Shown: one piece after another, positions 6,158 through 14,175 of the stretch | Layout of the letters: each line of letters starts with the position of its first letter | Numbering within the stretch: the first letter of the stretch is position 1 | From: Candidatus Desulfaltia sp. | GTDB lineage: Bacteria; Desulfobacterota; Desulfobacteria; Desulfobacterales; ETH-SRB1 | Reading direction: 5' to 3' | Assembly (NCBI GenBank): GCA_030656555.1 | Contig: JAUSPN010000033.1 | Span: 1-42,785, forward strand | DNA: 42,785 bases | The notes under the pieces: generated by a model | Told to the model about the DNA's origin: nothing | The model's input: the letters and a program-made list of their open reading frames with translations, nothing else | Databases searched by the model: none | Made by a program: the position numbers and the translations under genes

Positions 6158-8050
6158 ATGAAATTCAGACCACTTTATAAAAACTTCTTTGTTATTCTAA
6201 TAATAGATATTTTTCTCTTGACCGGCTCTTTATATGCCGCCCACCTTGTGCGATTTGATTTTGTTATTGATGGTAAAACATTACAGACATTCAAGAAGAT
6301 ATTGCCTTTTATATTGATAACCAAGTTTGTCTGTTTTTATTTCTTTGACCTGTATCGCGGCATGTGGCGCTATACAAGCATTGCCGATCTGATAAATATC
6401 ATCAAGGCATCAACCATAGCCTCTCTCCTTATTATCAGTATTATTCTTTTAAAAACCAGGTTTGAAGGCTTTGCCCGTTCGGTTTTTATTATTGACTGGT
6501 GTTTCACGATTCTTTTTATTTCCGCATTCAGGCTGATCGTCCGTTTGTATTTTGAGCATTTCGGCAATGATAAATTCTGGAAAGTTATAAAACAGAATCT
6601 TTTGACCCCCTTTATAAAAAAAGTATCGAGCAGAAAGAGGCTGCTTATTATCGGCGCCGGCGACTGCGCGGAAAAGATATTCAGAGAACTAAGGGATAAT
6701 GCGCGGCTTAAGTATAATGTGGTTGGATTCCTTGACGATAATCCTGTTAAGATCGGCAAAAAGATCCACGGCATTGCGGTGCTTGGTTGCATAAAAGATA
6801 TCAAGACAGTTGTAAGGCAGGCAGGGGTTCATGAAATCCTTATAGCAATTTCGTCAGCCACCTCAAACCAGATGCGAACCATTGTGGCTCATTGCAAGAA
6901 AAGCGGTATCGCATTTAAGACCGTGCCCGGCATGGGAGAGCTGATTGACGGCAGGGTGACAATAAACGCGATTCGAGAGGTAGCATACAGAGACCTGCTG
7001 GGACGAGAAGCAGTCGTACTGGACGAAGAACAGATAGGCGCTCACATTGGGGGGCAACATGTTATGGTGACCGGCGCGGGCGGTTCTATCGGTTCTGAAC
7101 TTTGCAGGCAGATTTGCCGGTTTCGACCAAAACTGGTTATGCTTTATGATATAGCCGAAAGCCCGTTGTATGAAATTGAACTGGAGCTTAAACAGAGTTT
7201 CAGCAATGTAATAGTTGTGCCTGTGCTGGCAAATATTCAGGATAAACATGAGCTTGAAAAAGCAATTGAAGATTACAAACCACAGATAATTTTTCATGCC
7301 GCTGCATACAAGCATGTGCCAATGCTTGAGCTGCAACCCTGGAAGGCTGTTGATAACAATATTGTGGGCAGCGCAAATCTGATGGATGCTGCAAAAAAAT
7401 TTAATGTTAAGCGGTTTGTTTTTGTGTCAACCGACAAAGCGGTAAGACCGACAAATGTCATGGGCGCTTCAAAGCGGGTGGCTGAAATGCTGGTGCAGAG
7501 TCATAATGGATTGAGCACATCCGCGACACAATTTATTATTGTTCGCTTTGGCAATGTTATTGGAAGTGTCGGAAGCGTGGTGCCTCTTTTCAAAAAGCAG
7601 ATAGCAAAAGGCGGACCTGTTACAGTTACTCATCCTGATGTTACCCGCTATTTTATGACTATTCCGGAAGCAAGCCAGCTTATTTTGCAGGCCGGCGCCA
7701 TGGGCAATGGAGGAGAAATATTGCTGCTGAACATGGGTGTGCCGATTAAGATTGACGACATGGCAAGAGATCTGATCCGTCTTTCCGGATTTGAGCCTGA
7801 TGAGGATATCATGATTGATTATATCGGGCTCAGGCCTGGAGAAAAACTTTATGAGGAATTGATTACCGAAGGAGAGGGCATTATCCCGACAAAGCATAAA
7901 AAGATTATGGTTCTTAAGGGAAACGGATACGATCAGACGATTTTAAATAATAAAATAAACGAATTGATCAAGCTTGCCAAAGATCAGGATGATAAAGGCA
8001 TAAAGACGAAATTGCAGGAGATTGTGCCGGAATATAAACCGCAGTTTTGA
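6158..8050 (+). CDS. Membrane-bound nucleotide-sugar 4,6-dehydratase/epimerase (FlaA1/WbpM/CapD family)
   Basis: 630 residues. The N-terminal third has about four membrane helices. A CoA-binding-like Rossmann domain follows (LLIIGAGDCAEKIFREL, near 165-180), then the catalytic extended-SDR domain with NAD(P) motif GAGGSIG (306-312), VSTDKA (423-428) and NVMGASKR (M435, K439). This is the long WbpM/CapD form, which makes 4-keto-6-deoxy intermediates from UDP-N-acetylhexosamines for O-antigen, capsule or exopolysaccharide. The usual catalytic tyrosine of the YxxxK motif is a methionine here, a feature known in WbpM-type large dehydratases. The exact substrate is not predictable. It belongs with the sugar transferase and ElyC genes as an envelope polysaccharide set. 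Confidence 0.92.
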   Translation: MKFRPLYKNFFVILIIDIFLLTGSLYAAHLVRFDFVIDGKTLQTFKKILPFILITKFVCFYFFDLYRGMWRYTSIADLINIIKASTIASLLIISIILLKTRFEGFARSVFIIDWCFTILFISAFRLIVRLYFEHFGNDKFWKVIKQNLLTPFIKKVSSRKRLLIIGAGDCAEKIFRELRDNARLKYNVVGFLDDNPVKIGKKIHGIAVLGCIKDIKTVVRQAGVHEILIAISSATSNQMRTIVAHCKKSGIAFKTVPGMGELIDGRVTINAIREVAYRDLLGREAVVLDEEQIGAHIGGQHVMVTGAGGSIGSELCRQICRFRPKLVMLYDIAESPLYEIELELKQSFSNVIVVPVLANIQDKHELEKAIEDYKPQIIFHAAAYKHVPMLELQPWKAVDNNIVGSANLMDAAKKFNVKRFVFVSTDKAVRPTNVMGASKRVAEMLVQSHNGLSTSATQFIIVRFGNVIGSVGSVVPLFKKQIAKGGPVTVTHPDVTRYFMTIPEASQLILQAGAMGNGGEILLLNMGVPIKIDDMARDLIRLSGFEPDEDIMIDYIGLRPGEKLYEELITEGEGIIPTKHKKIMVLKGNGYDQTILNNKINELIKLAKDQDDKGIKTKLQEIVPEYKPQF

Positions 8051-8129
8051 ATGGGGATTAGGGGATTGGAATGCTGGAATATTGGAATGAACCCTGAACC
8101 GTGAACCCTGAACGGTCAAGTAGGTTATA

Positions 8130-8170
8130 AGCCATGATCACGGGTTGTTGCCATGACCATGGCTTTTTAT
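8130..8170 (+). terminator. Putative Rho-independent terminator after the nucleotide-sugar dehydratase
   Basis: Arms AGCCATG (8130-8136) and CATGGCT (8158-8164) are followed by a T-rich tract (8164-8174). The loop is long (21 bases) and contains a further CCATG copy, so an alternative shorter hairpin is possible. It sits 80 bases after the gene and just before the oppositely oriented tRNA. Confidence 0.5.
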
Positions 8171-8193
8171 TTTTCACTTCAGGCACTTTTTTG

Positions 8194-8270
<77 letters not shown>

Positions 8271-8533
8271 AAAACTTTTTTGACAAGATTAACAGGATAT
8301 AAAAAACTAAGATACTAACAAATATTATTTTTTATGTCTATCAAAATTTTTACGAAATATGTTAAGTATTAGGTGCTAAGTGCTAAGAGCTTTATAAAAC
8401 AAACAATTATTTTCATTGACATGTTTTGTTTAAATTGAGATTTTTATTAGATCTTTATTGATAAACTTCTTTGAACCGCAAAAGCGAATGACAAAACTCA
8501 AAGGTTTCACAAGGTAAAACATCAGCGCTTAAA

Positions 8534-9433
8534 ATGAATATTGATAAAAAAGAAAAGAAAGAAAAAACCGCCGGCAACTCTCTTGTCAAGTTTGATCCTC
8601 TTCAGCGATATCTATTTGATATAGGCAAATACAAGCTGTTAACCCGGGAGCAGGAAAGAGAGCTTGGAATAAGGGTCCAGGAACATGATGATGCGGAAGC
8701 GGCTTATGCTTTAGTGACTTCAAACCTCAGGCTTGTTGTAAAGATAGCTTTGGATTTTCAGCGTGTATGGATGCAGAATCTTTTAGATCTGATCCAGGAG
8801 GGAAATATAGGGCTTATGCAGGCTGTAAGAAAATTTGATCCTTACAAGAATGTTAAGTTCTCATATTATGCCTCTTTCTGGATAAAGGCATATATCCTCA
8901 AATTTATCATGGATAACTGGCGTCTTGTGAAAATCGGTACCACGCAAGGGCAGCGAAAACTTTTTTTTAAGTTAAAAAAGGAAAAACAAAAACTGATCGA
9001 AGAGGGTTTTGACCCAAAACCAAAGTTGCTTTCTGAAAGATTGGGTGTATCTGAGCGGGAAATTGTGGATATGGACCAGCGGCTTGATGGCTGGGATATA
9101 TCTCTGGATGCTCCCTTAAAAGATGATACAGATACGGAAAGGATAGAGATTCTGAAGATGCCGTCCGACTCTATGGAAGAAGGGGTGGCAAAGAAGGAAA
9201 TAAAATCGCTTCTTAGTAATAAAATTGCCGGGTTCAGAAAAAAATTGACGAAAAGAGAGCTCGAAATATTTGATTTGCGCATTTTTTCAGATTCACCTGT
9301 TACTCTGCAGGAAATCGGTGACCGTTATGGCATATCAAGGGAGCGCGTCCGCCAGGTTGAAAAGAATGTAATAAATAAAATAAAGGAATATTTTAAGCAG
9401 GAACTACCTGACTTTAAATCTTATATTGATTAA
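8534..9433 (+). CDS. rpoH: RNA polymerase sigma factor, RpoH (sigma-32) type
   Basis: 299 residues of the sigma70 family lacking region 1.1. Regions 1.2-2.4 run from about 20 to 135, with the core-binding segment LLDLIQEGNIGLMQAVRKFDP (83-103) and the -10 recognition and melting segment SYYASFWIKAYILKFIMDNW. The RpoH-box-like sequence QRKLFFKL lies at 140-147 and the helix-turn-helix of region 4.2 near 255-285 (TLQEIGDRYGISRERVRQVEK). The RpoH box makes a heat-shock-type sigma factor the best reading. The lysine-rich N-terminus is extended. Its stop codon TAA lies inside a GATTAAGGG repeat that follows directly. Confidence 0.9.
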   Translation: MNIDKKEKKEKTAGNSLVKFDPLQRYLFDIGKYKLLTREQERELGIRVQEHDDAEAAYALVTSNLRLVVKIALDFQRVWMQNLLDLIQEGNIGLMQAVRKFDPYKNVKFSYYASFWIKAYILKFIMDNWRLVKIGTTQGQRKLFFKLKKEKQKLIEEGFDPKPKLLSERLGVSEREIVDMDQRLDGWDISLDAPLKDDTDTERIEILKMPSDSMEEGVAKKEIKSLLSNKIAGFRKKLTKRELEIFDLRIFSDSPVTLQEIGDRYGISRERVRQVEKNVINKIKEYFKQELPDFKSYID

Positions 9434-9515
9434 GGGATTAAGGGATTGGGGGATTAAGGATAATTTTGAATGTTGAATTTTGAATGCTGAATGAAAATAA
9501 ATAGAAACAGAAATC
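9433..9515 (+). repeat. 83-bp direct repeat, copy 1 (copy 2 at 9666-9748)
   Basis: The two copies are 233 bases apart and differ at one base. Each starts with an AGGGATTAAGGG run and continues with TTTGAATGTTGAATTTTG phrases. The gap 9434-9810 holds only these copies, the 150-base repeat at 9504-9652 and the 42-base segment at 9761-9802. I see no gene in it. Confidence 0.9.
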
Positions 9516-9652
9516 AGAGGTCAGATGCCAGAGGTCGGAAAAACAGCAACCCTGAACCTTTGTTTCTCATTTAGTATTTATTTTTTCATTCGATTTTAGA
9601 ATAATTTGAGGAGCAAAGCGACATCATTATTCGATGTTGGATGTTCATCTTT
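9504..9652 (+). repeat. Dispersed ~150-bp repeat, copy 1 (copy 2 at 18207-18376)
   Basis: The first ~130 bases match copy 2 with only about three differences. The two copies then differ in the number of TTCGATG/TTCGACG units, with copy 2 about 20 bases longer. It contains no convincing frame and does not resemble a known insertion sequence. Confidence 0.85.
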
Positions 9653-9665
9653 CAAAATAGGGGTC

Positions 9666-9748
9666 AGGGATTAAGGGATTGGGGGATTAAGGATAATTTT
9701 GAATGTTGAATTTTGAATGCTGAATGAAAATAAATAGAAACAAAAATC
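9666..9748 (+). repeat. 83-bp direct repeat, copy 2
   Basis: Matches 9433-9515 at 82 of 83 bases. Together the two copies bracket the 150-bp dispersed repeat, as a local duplication or recombination would leave them. Confidence 0.9.
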
Positions 9749-9760
9749 GGAGATTGGTGG

Positions 9761-9802
9761 ATTAATTTTTTCGTGTTCTTCGTGGTGAAATATATATGGA
9801 AA
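9761..9802 (+). repeat. 42-bp segment shared with 5210-5251
   Basis: Matches 40 of 42 bases of the segment upstream of the ElyC-like gene. It ends 8 bases before the TPR lipoprotein start and supplies its 5' region (GGAAACAGG before the ATG). Confidence 0.75.
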
Positions 9803-9810
9803 CAGGATAA

Positions 9811-11514
9811 ATGAGAGCTTATTTTTTAAAACCGATCCTTTGTTTTATGGTTGTCTTGTTATCTTCAGGCTGCGCTTTGCATATTAAGACAGTAGAGCCG
9901 GTTGCAAAAAAGCCGCCCGACACATATAAATCTGATGGATCCTATTATTACTATGTAGAGTCGCAGCTGCAAAGGAGAATGGGCAACCCGGATAACGCTG
10001 TTTCATGTCTCAGAAAAGCAATAGAAAGGGATCCGGATTCTTCATATTTGCGAGGAGAGCTCGCCGATCTTTATTTTATCCTTAAAGAAAAAGAAAAAGC
10101 ATTAAGCGTCATAGAAGAGGCGCTGAAAAAAGATCCTGAAAATATTGCAATCCTTATTATGTATGGAAGGATAAAGCAGGATTTAAAACATATTAATGAT
10201 GCGGAAAAAGCATATAAAAAGATTATTGCCGCTGATCCAAAACAGAAAAACACCTATTTATTGCTTGGCGGTCTTTATATTGAAGAAGGCAACCTCGCTG
10301 AAGCTTTGCAGGTATATGAGCGCCTTATTGAAAATTTTCCAGGTTTCTATGCAGGCCATTTTTTTATGGGAAAGATTTATGCAGAGCAGGGGAATCTGTT
10401 AAATGCTGAAAGAGAATTCAAAAAAACATTAGAGCTCAAACCCGAACTTGAAGAACCGCAATTTGAATTGATAAATCTGTATAAAAAGACAGGAAAGGAT
10501 GAAAGTATTATTCAGATATGCAAGGATATCCTGGAGAGAAATCCAAAAAACATATCGGCTGCCATTGAGCTTGGCTATTATTATTACAAAAACGGGATGC
10601 AAGAGGAATCTGAAAAATTATTAAAGGAGCTTGGCGCAAAGAGTTTATCTGATACAGATATTATAGCTGAGGTTGTTCAGATATATCTGGATAAAAAGAA
10701 ATATGACGAAGCTTTGATTGTTTTAAATGGCATGTTAAAAGGCGCTCCTGACAGCTCAGATATAAATTATGTTATGGGCGCAGTTTGTGATGGTAAGGAA
10801 GATAATACGGCAGCCATCATGTATTTTAAAAAGGTGATACCTGATTCAAGGTTTTATAAGAATGCTGTTATTAATATTGCCTTTTTATACCAGAAGCAGG
10901 GAAAGATTAAGGATGCTATAATTTATTTAAATGATATTATTAAAAGTAATCCTGACGATCCTGAGCTTATGCTCTATCTCGGCACATTTTATGAGGAGAT
11001 CAAAGAATATGAAAACGCGGAAAAAACGCTTAAACGGGCTCTTGAAATCGATTTAGATAACAGCAAGCTCCATTTTCGTTTGGGCATTGTTTATGACAAG
11101 TGGGGCAGAAAAGATGATTCGATAAAAGAGATGAAGGCCGCGATAAGTCTTGATCCGAAAAACGCCAACGCATTGAACTATCTTGGCTATACTTATGCTG
11201 ATTTGGGAGAAAATCTTGATGAGGCGGAACGTCTAATCAAAGAGGCATTAAAACACAAGCCTGACGACGGCTACATTATAGACAGCCTTGGATGGGTATA
11301 TTTTAAAAAAGGGGATTTCAAAAAGGCGCTGAAATATCTGGAAAAGGCGGTCGATCTGGTTTCTGATGATCCTGTTATACTGGAGCACCTTGGAGATGCC
11401 TACATGAAAACAGACAACAGGGCAAATGCTCTTAAATTTTACAAGCAGTCTCTTTTAAATAAAAAAGATGATAAAACAGGTCTTGAAAAGAAGATACAGG
11501 AGTTAATGCGTTAG
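9811..11514 (+). CDS. TPR-repeat outer-envelope lipoprotein
   Basis: 567 residues. The N-terminus is a lipoprotein signal ending LLSSGC (C21 as the acylated residue). The rest is a chain of tetratricopeptide repeats from about residue 45 to the C-terminus, with clear units such as NPDNAVSCLRKAIERDPDSSYLRGELADLYF, GNLLNAEREFKKTLELKPELEEP and GDFKKALKYLEKAVDLVSDDPVILEHLGDAYMK. Such proteins are scaffolds for protein assemblies in the periplasm. Here a large helical superhelix anchored to a membrane is expected. The following gene is a DUF4292-like lipoprotein, and similar TPR/DUF4292 pairs suggest a shared outer-membrane job, though that pairing is inferred. Its stop codon TAG lies in a GTTAGGTGTTAAG phrase. 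Confidence 0.9.
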   Translation: MRAYFLKPILCFMVVLLSSGCALHIKTVEPVAKKPPDTYKSDGSYYYYVESQLQRRMGNPDNAVSCLRKAIERDPDSSYLRGELADLYFILKEKEKALSVIEEALKKDPENIAILIMYGRIKQDLKHINDAEKAYKKIIAADPKQKNTYLLLGGLYIEEGNLAEALQVYERLIENFPGFYAGHFFMGKIYAEQGNLLNAEREFKKTLELKPELEEPQFELINLYKKTGKDESIIQICKDILERNPKNISAAIELGYYYYKNGMQEESEKLLKELGAKSLSDTDIIAEVVQIYLDKKKYDEALIVLNGMLKGAPDSSDINYVMGAVCDGKEDNTAAIMYFKKVIPDSRFYKNAVINIAFLYQKQGKIKDAIIYLNDIIKSNPDDPELMLYLGTFYEEIKEYENAEKTLKRALEIDLDNSKLHFRLGIVYDKWGRKDDSIKEMKAAISLDPKNANALNYLGYTYADLGENLDEAERLIKEALKHKPDDGYIIDSLGWVYFKKGDFKKALKYLEKAVDLVSDDPVILEHLGDAYMKTDNRANALKFYKQSLLNKKDDKTGLEKKIQELMR

Positions 11515-11557
11515 GTGTTAAGTGTGTTAAGAGCAAGCGGATGAAAGGATTATGGAT

Positions 11558-11762
11558 TTCACCGCTGAGACGCAAAGAACGCAAAGGTTAAAGATTTTTT
11601 GTTTTCCGTTGAGAGGACGGAAAACAAAAAGAAACTCATTATTAAGATTATCATATCAAAGATATATTGTATTTAGTTGAACAGCTTAGTTTTCAAATTG
11701 TCGCCTCTCACGACAATTTGAAAAATTAAACGTCTCTGCGTTCTCTGCGACTCTGCGGTGAA
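11558..11762 (+). mobile_element. MITE-like element, copy A: terminal inverted repeats and two hairpins with complementary loops
   Basis: The left end (TTCACCGCTGAGACGC, from 11558) and right end (ending GACTCTGCGGTGAA at 11762) are inverted repeats of about 30 bases with some mismatches. Inside are hairpin 1 (arms 11596-11609 and 11617-11630, 14 bp, loop TGAGAGG) and hairpin 2 (arms 11690-11703 and 11711-11724, 14 bp, loop CCTCTCA). The loops are exact reverse complements. There is no coding frame. A further ~48 bases after the right end (to 11810) are also shared with copy B. The gap 11515-11810 contains nothing else I can name. Confidence 0.75.
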
Positions 11763-11810
11763 TAAAAAATATATAAATGCTAAGGCGATAAGGCGCCAGA
11801 TAAAACAAAA

Positions 11811-12602
11811 ATGCGATATACGATTATTATTCTTTTTGCTGCTGTTTTTCTTCTTTCTGCCTGCGCCGGAATTTCAGGGGTGGCTTCTAAAAAAGCATCG
11901 GTTTCCGAAGATTTACATGAAGCTGCAAACCTGCTTTTATCTCTGAAAAATAAAAACAATGGGTTGAAAACATTCAAGGGCGCTGGGAAGGTCACGTTTT
12001 GGGGAAAAGGTAAAAAAGGGCTTATTTCCAATATTGCATGGGTCGGATCAGAGCCTGATAAAATCAGGTTTGCAATGCGCAGCCTTTCCGGACAGCCGGT
12101 TGTCACCCTTGCATGCGACGGCACGTGGTTGTATTTTTTATCGCATATGGATGAGCAGCGTTTTTATAAAAAACCTTCCAAAAATTCCACCCTGAAACAA
12201 TTCATTTCAATCCCGATCAAATCCAGCGACATTGTTTCGATTTTAGCCGGCCAAATCCCGGTTGCTGAACATGATTCCGCAATAATTAAAAAAAACAGAT
12301 CTAAAGATGGATACGTCATTATTTTAAAAAAGGATTGGGAGAATGTTATTGAGATGATATACCTTGATGAAACCAGAACAACTGTGCGAAAAATCGAGAT
12401 GTTTGATCTAAGCGGCTTATTATTGTACAGGGCAGAGTTCGCCGGCATGCAAAATATTAACGGCTATCTTGTTCCATCGCGGCTTTTTTTTTCAGGCGCA
12501 AATGGAGACAGCTTTCATCTTGATATCAACAGATACTGGGCAGATGTTTCAATTTTGCCGTCAGTATTTGTTTTGACTCCACAGAAAGGAATTGGGGATT
12601 AG
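11811..12602 (+). CDS. DUF4292/LolB-like lipoprotein
   Basis: 263 residues with a lipoprotein signal MRYTIIILFAAVFLLSAC (C18 acylated) followed by a soluble domain with LKTFKGAGKVTFWGKGKKGLISNIAWVGSEPDKIRFAMRS and DGTWLYFLS. This is the strand pattern of DUF4292/LolB-like beta-barrel-half proteins that carry lipids or lipoproteins across the periplasm. A localisation-factor role is possible but unproven. It follows the TPR lipoprotein and is bracketed by the two copies of the MITE-like element, so its 5' region is made of element-linked sequence. No strong ribosome site is seen before ATG 11811. Its stop is in a GGATTAG phrase. Confidence 0.72.
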   Translation: MRYTIIILFAAVFLLSACAGISGVASKKASVSEDLHEAANLLLSLKNKNNGLKTFKGAGKVTFWGKGKKGLISNIAWVGSEPDKIRFAMRSLSGQPVVTLACDGTWLYFLSHMDEQRFYKKPSKNSTLKQFISIPIKSSDIVSILAGQIPVAEHDSAIIKKNRSKDGYVIILKKDWENVIEMIYLDETRTTVRKIEMFDLSGLLLYRAEFAGMQNINGYLVPSRLFFSGANGDSFHLDINRYWADVSILPSVFVLTPQKGIGD

Positions 12603-12606
12603 AAAT

Positions 12607-12851
12607 TTCACCGCGGAGACGCAGAGAACGCAAAGGTTAAAGGTTTTTTGTTTTCCGTTGAGAGGACGGAAAACAAAAAGAAACTCATTGTTAAGATTGA
12701 TGAACTCGTAAAGTCGAAAGTCGAGTCACTCCCAAGATTATCATTCGAAAATATATTGTATTTAGTTAAACAGCTTGGTTTTTAAATTGTCGCCTCTCAC
12801 GACAATTTAAAAAATTAAACGTCTCTGCGTTCTCTGCGACTCTGCGGTGAA
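12607..12851 (+). mobile_element. MITE-like element, copy B (with a 41-bp internal insertion)
   Basis: Same layout as copy A. The terminal inverted repeats start TTCACCGCGGAGACGC at 12607 and end at 12851. Hairpin 1 has arms 12645-12658 and 12666-12679 with loop TGAGAGG. Hairpin 2 has arms 12779-12792 and 12800-12813 with loop CCTCTCA. Hairpin 2 differs from copy A by a paired C-G to T-A change, so the stem is kept. A 41-base block at 12699-12739 is absent from copy A. The gap 12603-12908 holds only this element and a shared ~48-base 3' flank. Confidence 0.75.
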
Positions 12852-12908
12852 TAAAAAATATATAAATGCTAAGGCGATAAGTCGCCTAATAAAACAAAAA
12901 GGCCAAAC

Positions 12909-14069
12909 TTGAGCAATAAAAATACGCCGAATATTATAAGGGATGCCTTAAATAAGCGTGAAACAGAAACCATGTCGCATATGGCAACGCTTAGCTCTCA
13001 TGGCTTGCGACGTCTGCAGGAAGATCGTTTGAAGGGCGGATATCGCCAGGCTTTTTCTGTGGATGTTGATCGCATTCTTCATTCTCTCGCATATACACGA
13101 TATATCGATAAAACCCAGGTCTTTTATCTTATTAAAAACGATCACATTACACACAGGGTACTTCATGTTCAGCTTGTATCAAAAATTGCCAGGACTATCG
13201 GACGTTTTTTGGGATTAAACGAGGATCTTATCGAGGCAATAGCCCTTGGTCATGATATCGGCCACCCGCCTTTTGGACATGATGGCGAAAGGTTTTTGTC
13301 CGAACTTTGCAGAGCGTGCAATATTGGACATTTCGTGCACAGCGTTCAGAGCGTTCAGTTTTTAGACAGTGTCGAGCGCAAAGGAAAAGGATGGAATTTG
13401 TGTCTTCAAACCCTTGACGGGATACTGTGCCATGACGGCGAAATACATGATCAAACGCTTGAACCTGAAAGGAATAAGGCCTTTGATAAATTGGATAAAG
13501 AGACAGCCCTGAAAAAAACTGACCCAGGGATCCAATTAATGCCGATGACCATGGAAGGATGTATTGTACGGATGGCGGATACAATAAGTTATATTGGACG
13601 TGATATTGAGGATGCCATCCGGCTGAACATAATTAAAAGGGCTGACATTCCGGATGAAAGCGTAAAACTGCTCGGGGATACAAACGGTACAATCGTATAT
13701 AATCTTGTAACCGATATTATTGAAAACAGCTTTAAGAAGAACTGTATCGCCTTTAGCGGGGAAATGTCAGGCGCTTTGAAAAGGTTAAAAGATTTCAATC
13801 TTGAACATATCTATTTCAATCCAAAGATTAAAAGGCATTCGCATGTTATAAAAAGACTTTTTGAAATTCTTTTTGAAAGATATTTAAAAGATATTGAAAA
13901 AGAAAATCACTCTTCAGTGATATTTACACGTTTTTTAAAAGATATGTCTGAAGAATATATTAACAATCATTGCAAAGAGGAAATTGTCAGGGATTTTATC
14001 GCCGGTATGACAGATCAGTATTTTTTGAGACAGTCGCCGCAGGATGAAGGATTAGGGATTAAGGATTAG
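12909..14069 (+). CDS. dgt: dGTPase-like HD-domain triphosphohydrolase
   Basis: 386 residues. It carries the conserved N-terminal block IRDALNKRETETMSHMATLS, the HD-domain residues THR (H82) and GHDIGHPPFGHDGE (H115, D116), and a later D (RMADTISYIGRDIED) for metal binding. The family hydrolyses dNTPs to nucleoside and triphosphate, controlling dNTP pools. Length and architecture match the dGTPase-like type 2/3 proteins. The start is TTG at 12909. The first ATG (12972) would cut the conserved N-terminal block, and an AAAAAGG ribosome site lies upstream. The last residues (EGLGIKD) and the stop are encoded by a GATTAGGGATTAAGG repeat, so the C-terminus has probably been altered by repeat insertion. 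Confidence 0.88.
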   Translation: MSNKNTPNIIRDALNKRETETMSHMATLSSHGLRRLQEDRLKGGYRQAFSVDVDRILHSLAYTRYIDKTQVFYLIKNDHITHRVLHVQLVSKIARTIGRFLGLNEDLIEAIALGHDIGHPPFGHDGERFLSELCRACNIGHFVHSVQSVQFLDSVERKGKGWNLCLQTLDGILCHDGEIHDQTLEPERNKAFDKLDKETALKKTDPGIQLMPMTMEGCIVRMADTISYIGRDIEDAIRLNIIKRADIPDESVKLLGDTNGTIVYNLVTDIIENSFKKNCIAFSGEMSGALKRLKDFNLEHIYFNPKIKRHSHVIKRLFEILFERYLKDIEKENHSSVIFTRFLKDMSEEYINNHCKEEIVRDFIAGMTDQYFLRQSPQDEGLGIKD

Positions 14070-14175
14070 GGGATAATTTTGAGTTTTGAGTGTTGGGTTT
14101 TGAGTTGAAGGGGTTATGAAAAGATAGCAGGGTTAAGAAACCGAAAACCGTGAACTGTGAACTGTGAACCTGGAA

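Noticed and set aside
6863-7897. Several minus-strand frames within the nucleotide-sugar dehydratase gene
   Set aside because: Antisense shadows of a well-defined gene. Their translations are rich in unusual residue runs and match no family.
8416-8445. TTGACA-like promoter for the RpoH-type gene
   Set aside because: A TTGACA at 8416 is present, but no convincing -10 is found at a suitable distance.
9433-9748. Possible CRISPR array (regular repeats in a spacer)
   Set aside because: The repeats are long, unequal and built of low-complexity phrases. There are no regular unique spacers and no cas genes.
11558-11762. Integron attC site or ordinary terminator
   Set aside because: It has no attC core sites and no integrase nearby. 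The hairpins lack the T-run position expected for a terminator of the upstream gene, and two matched hairpins with complementary loops need another explanation.
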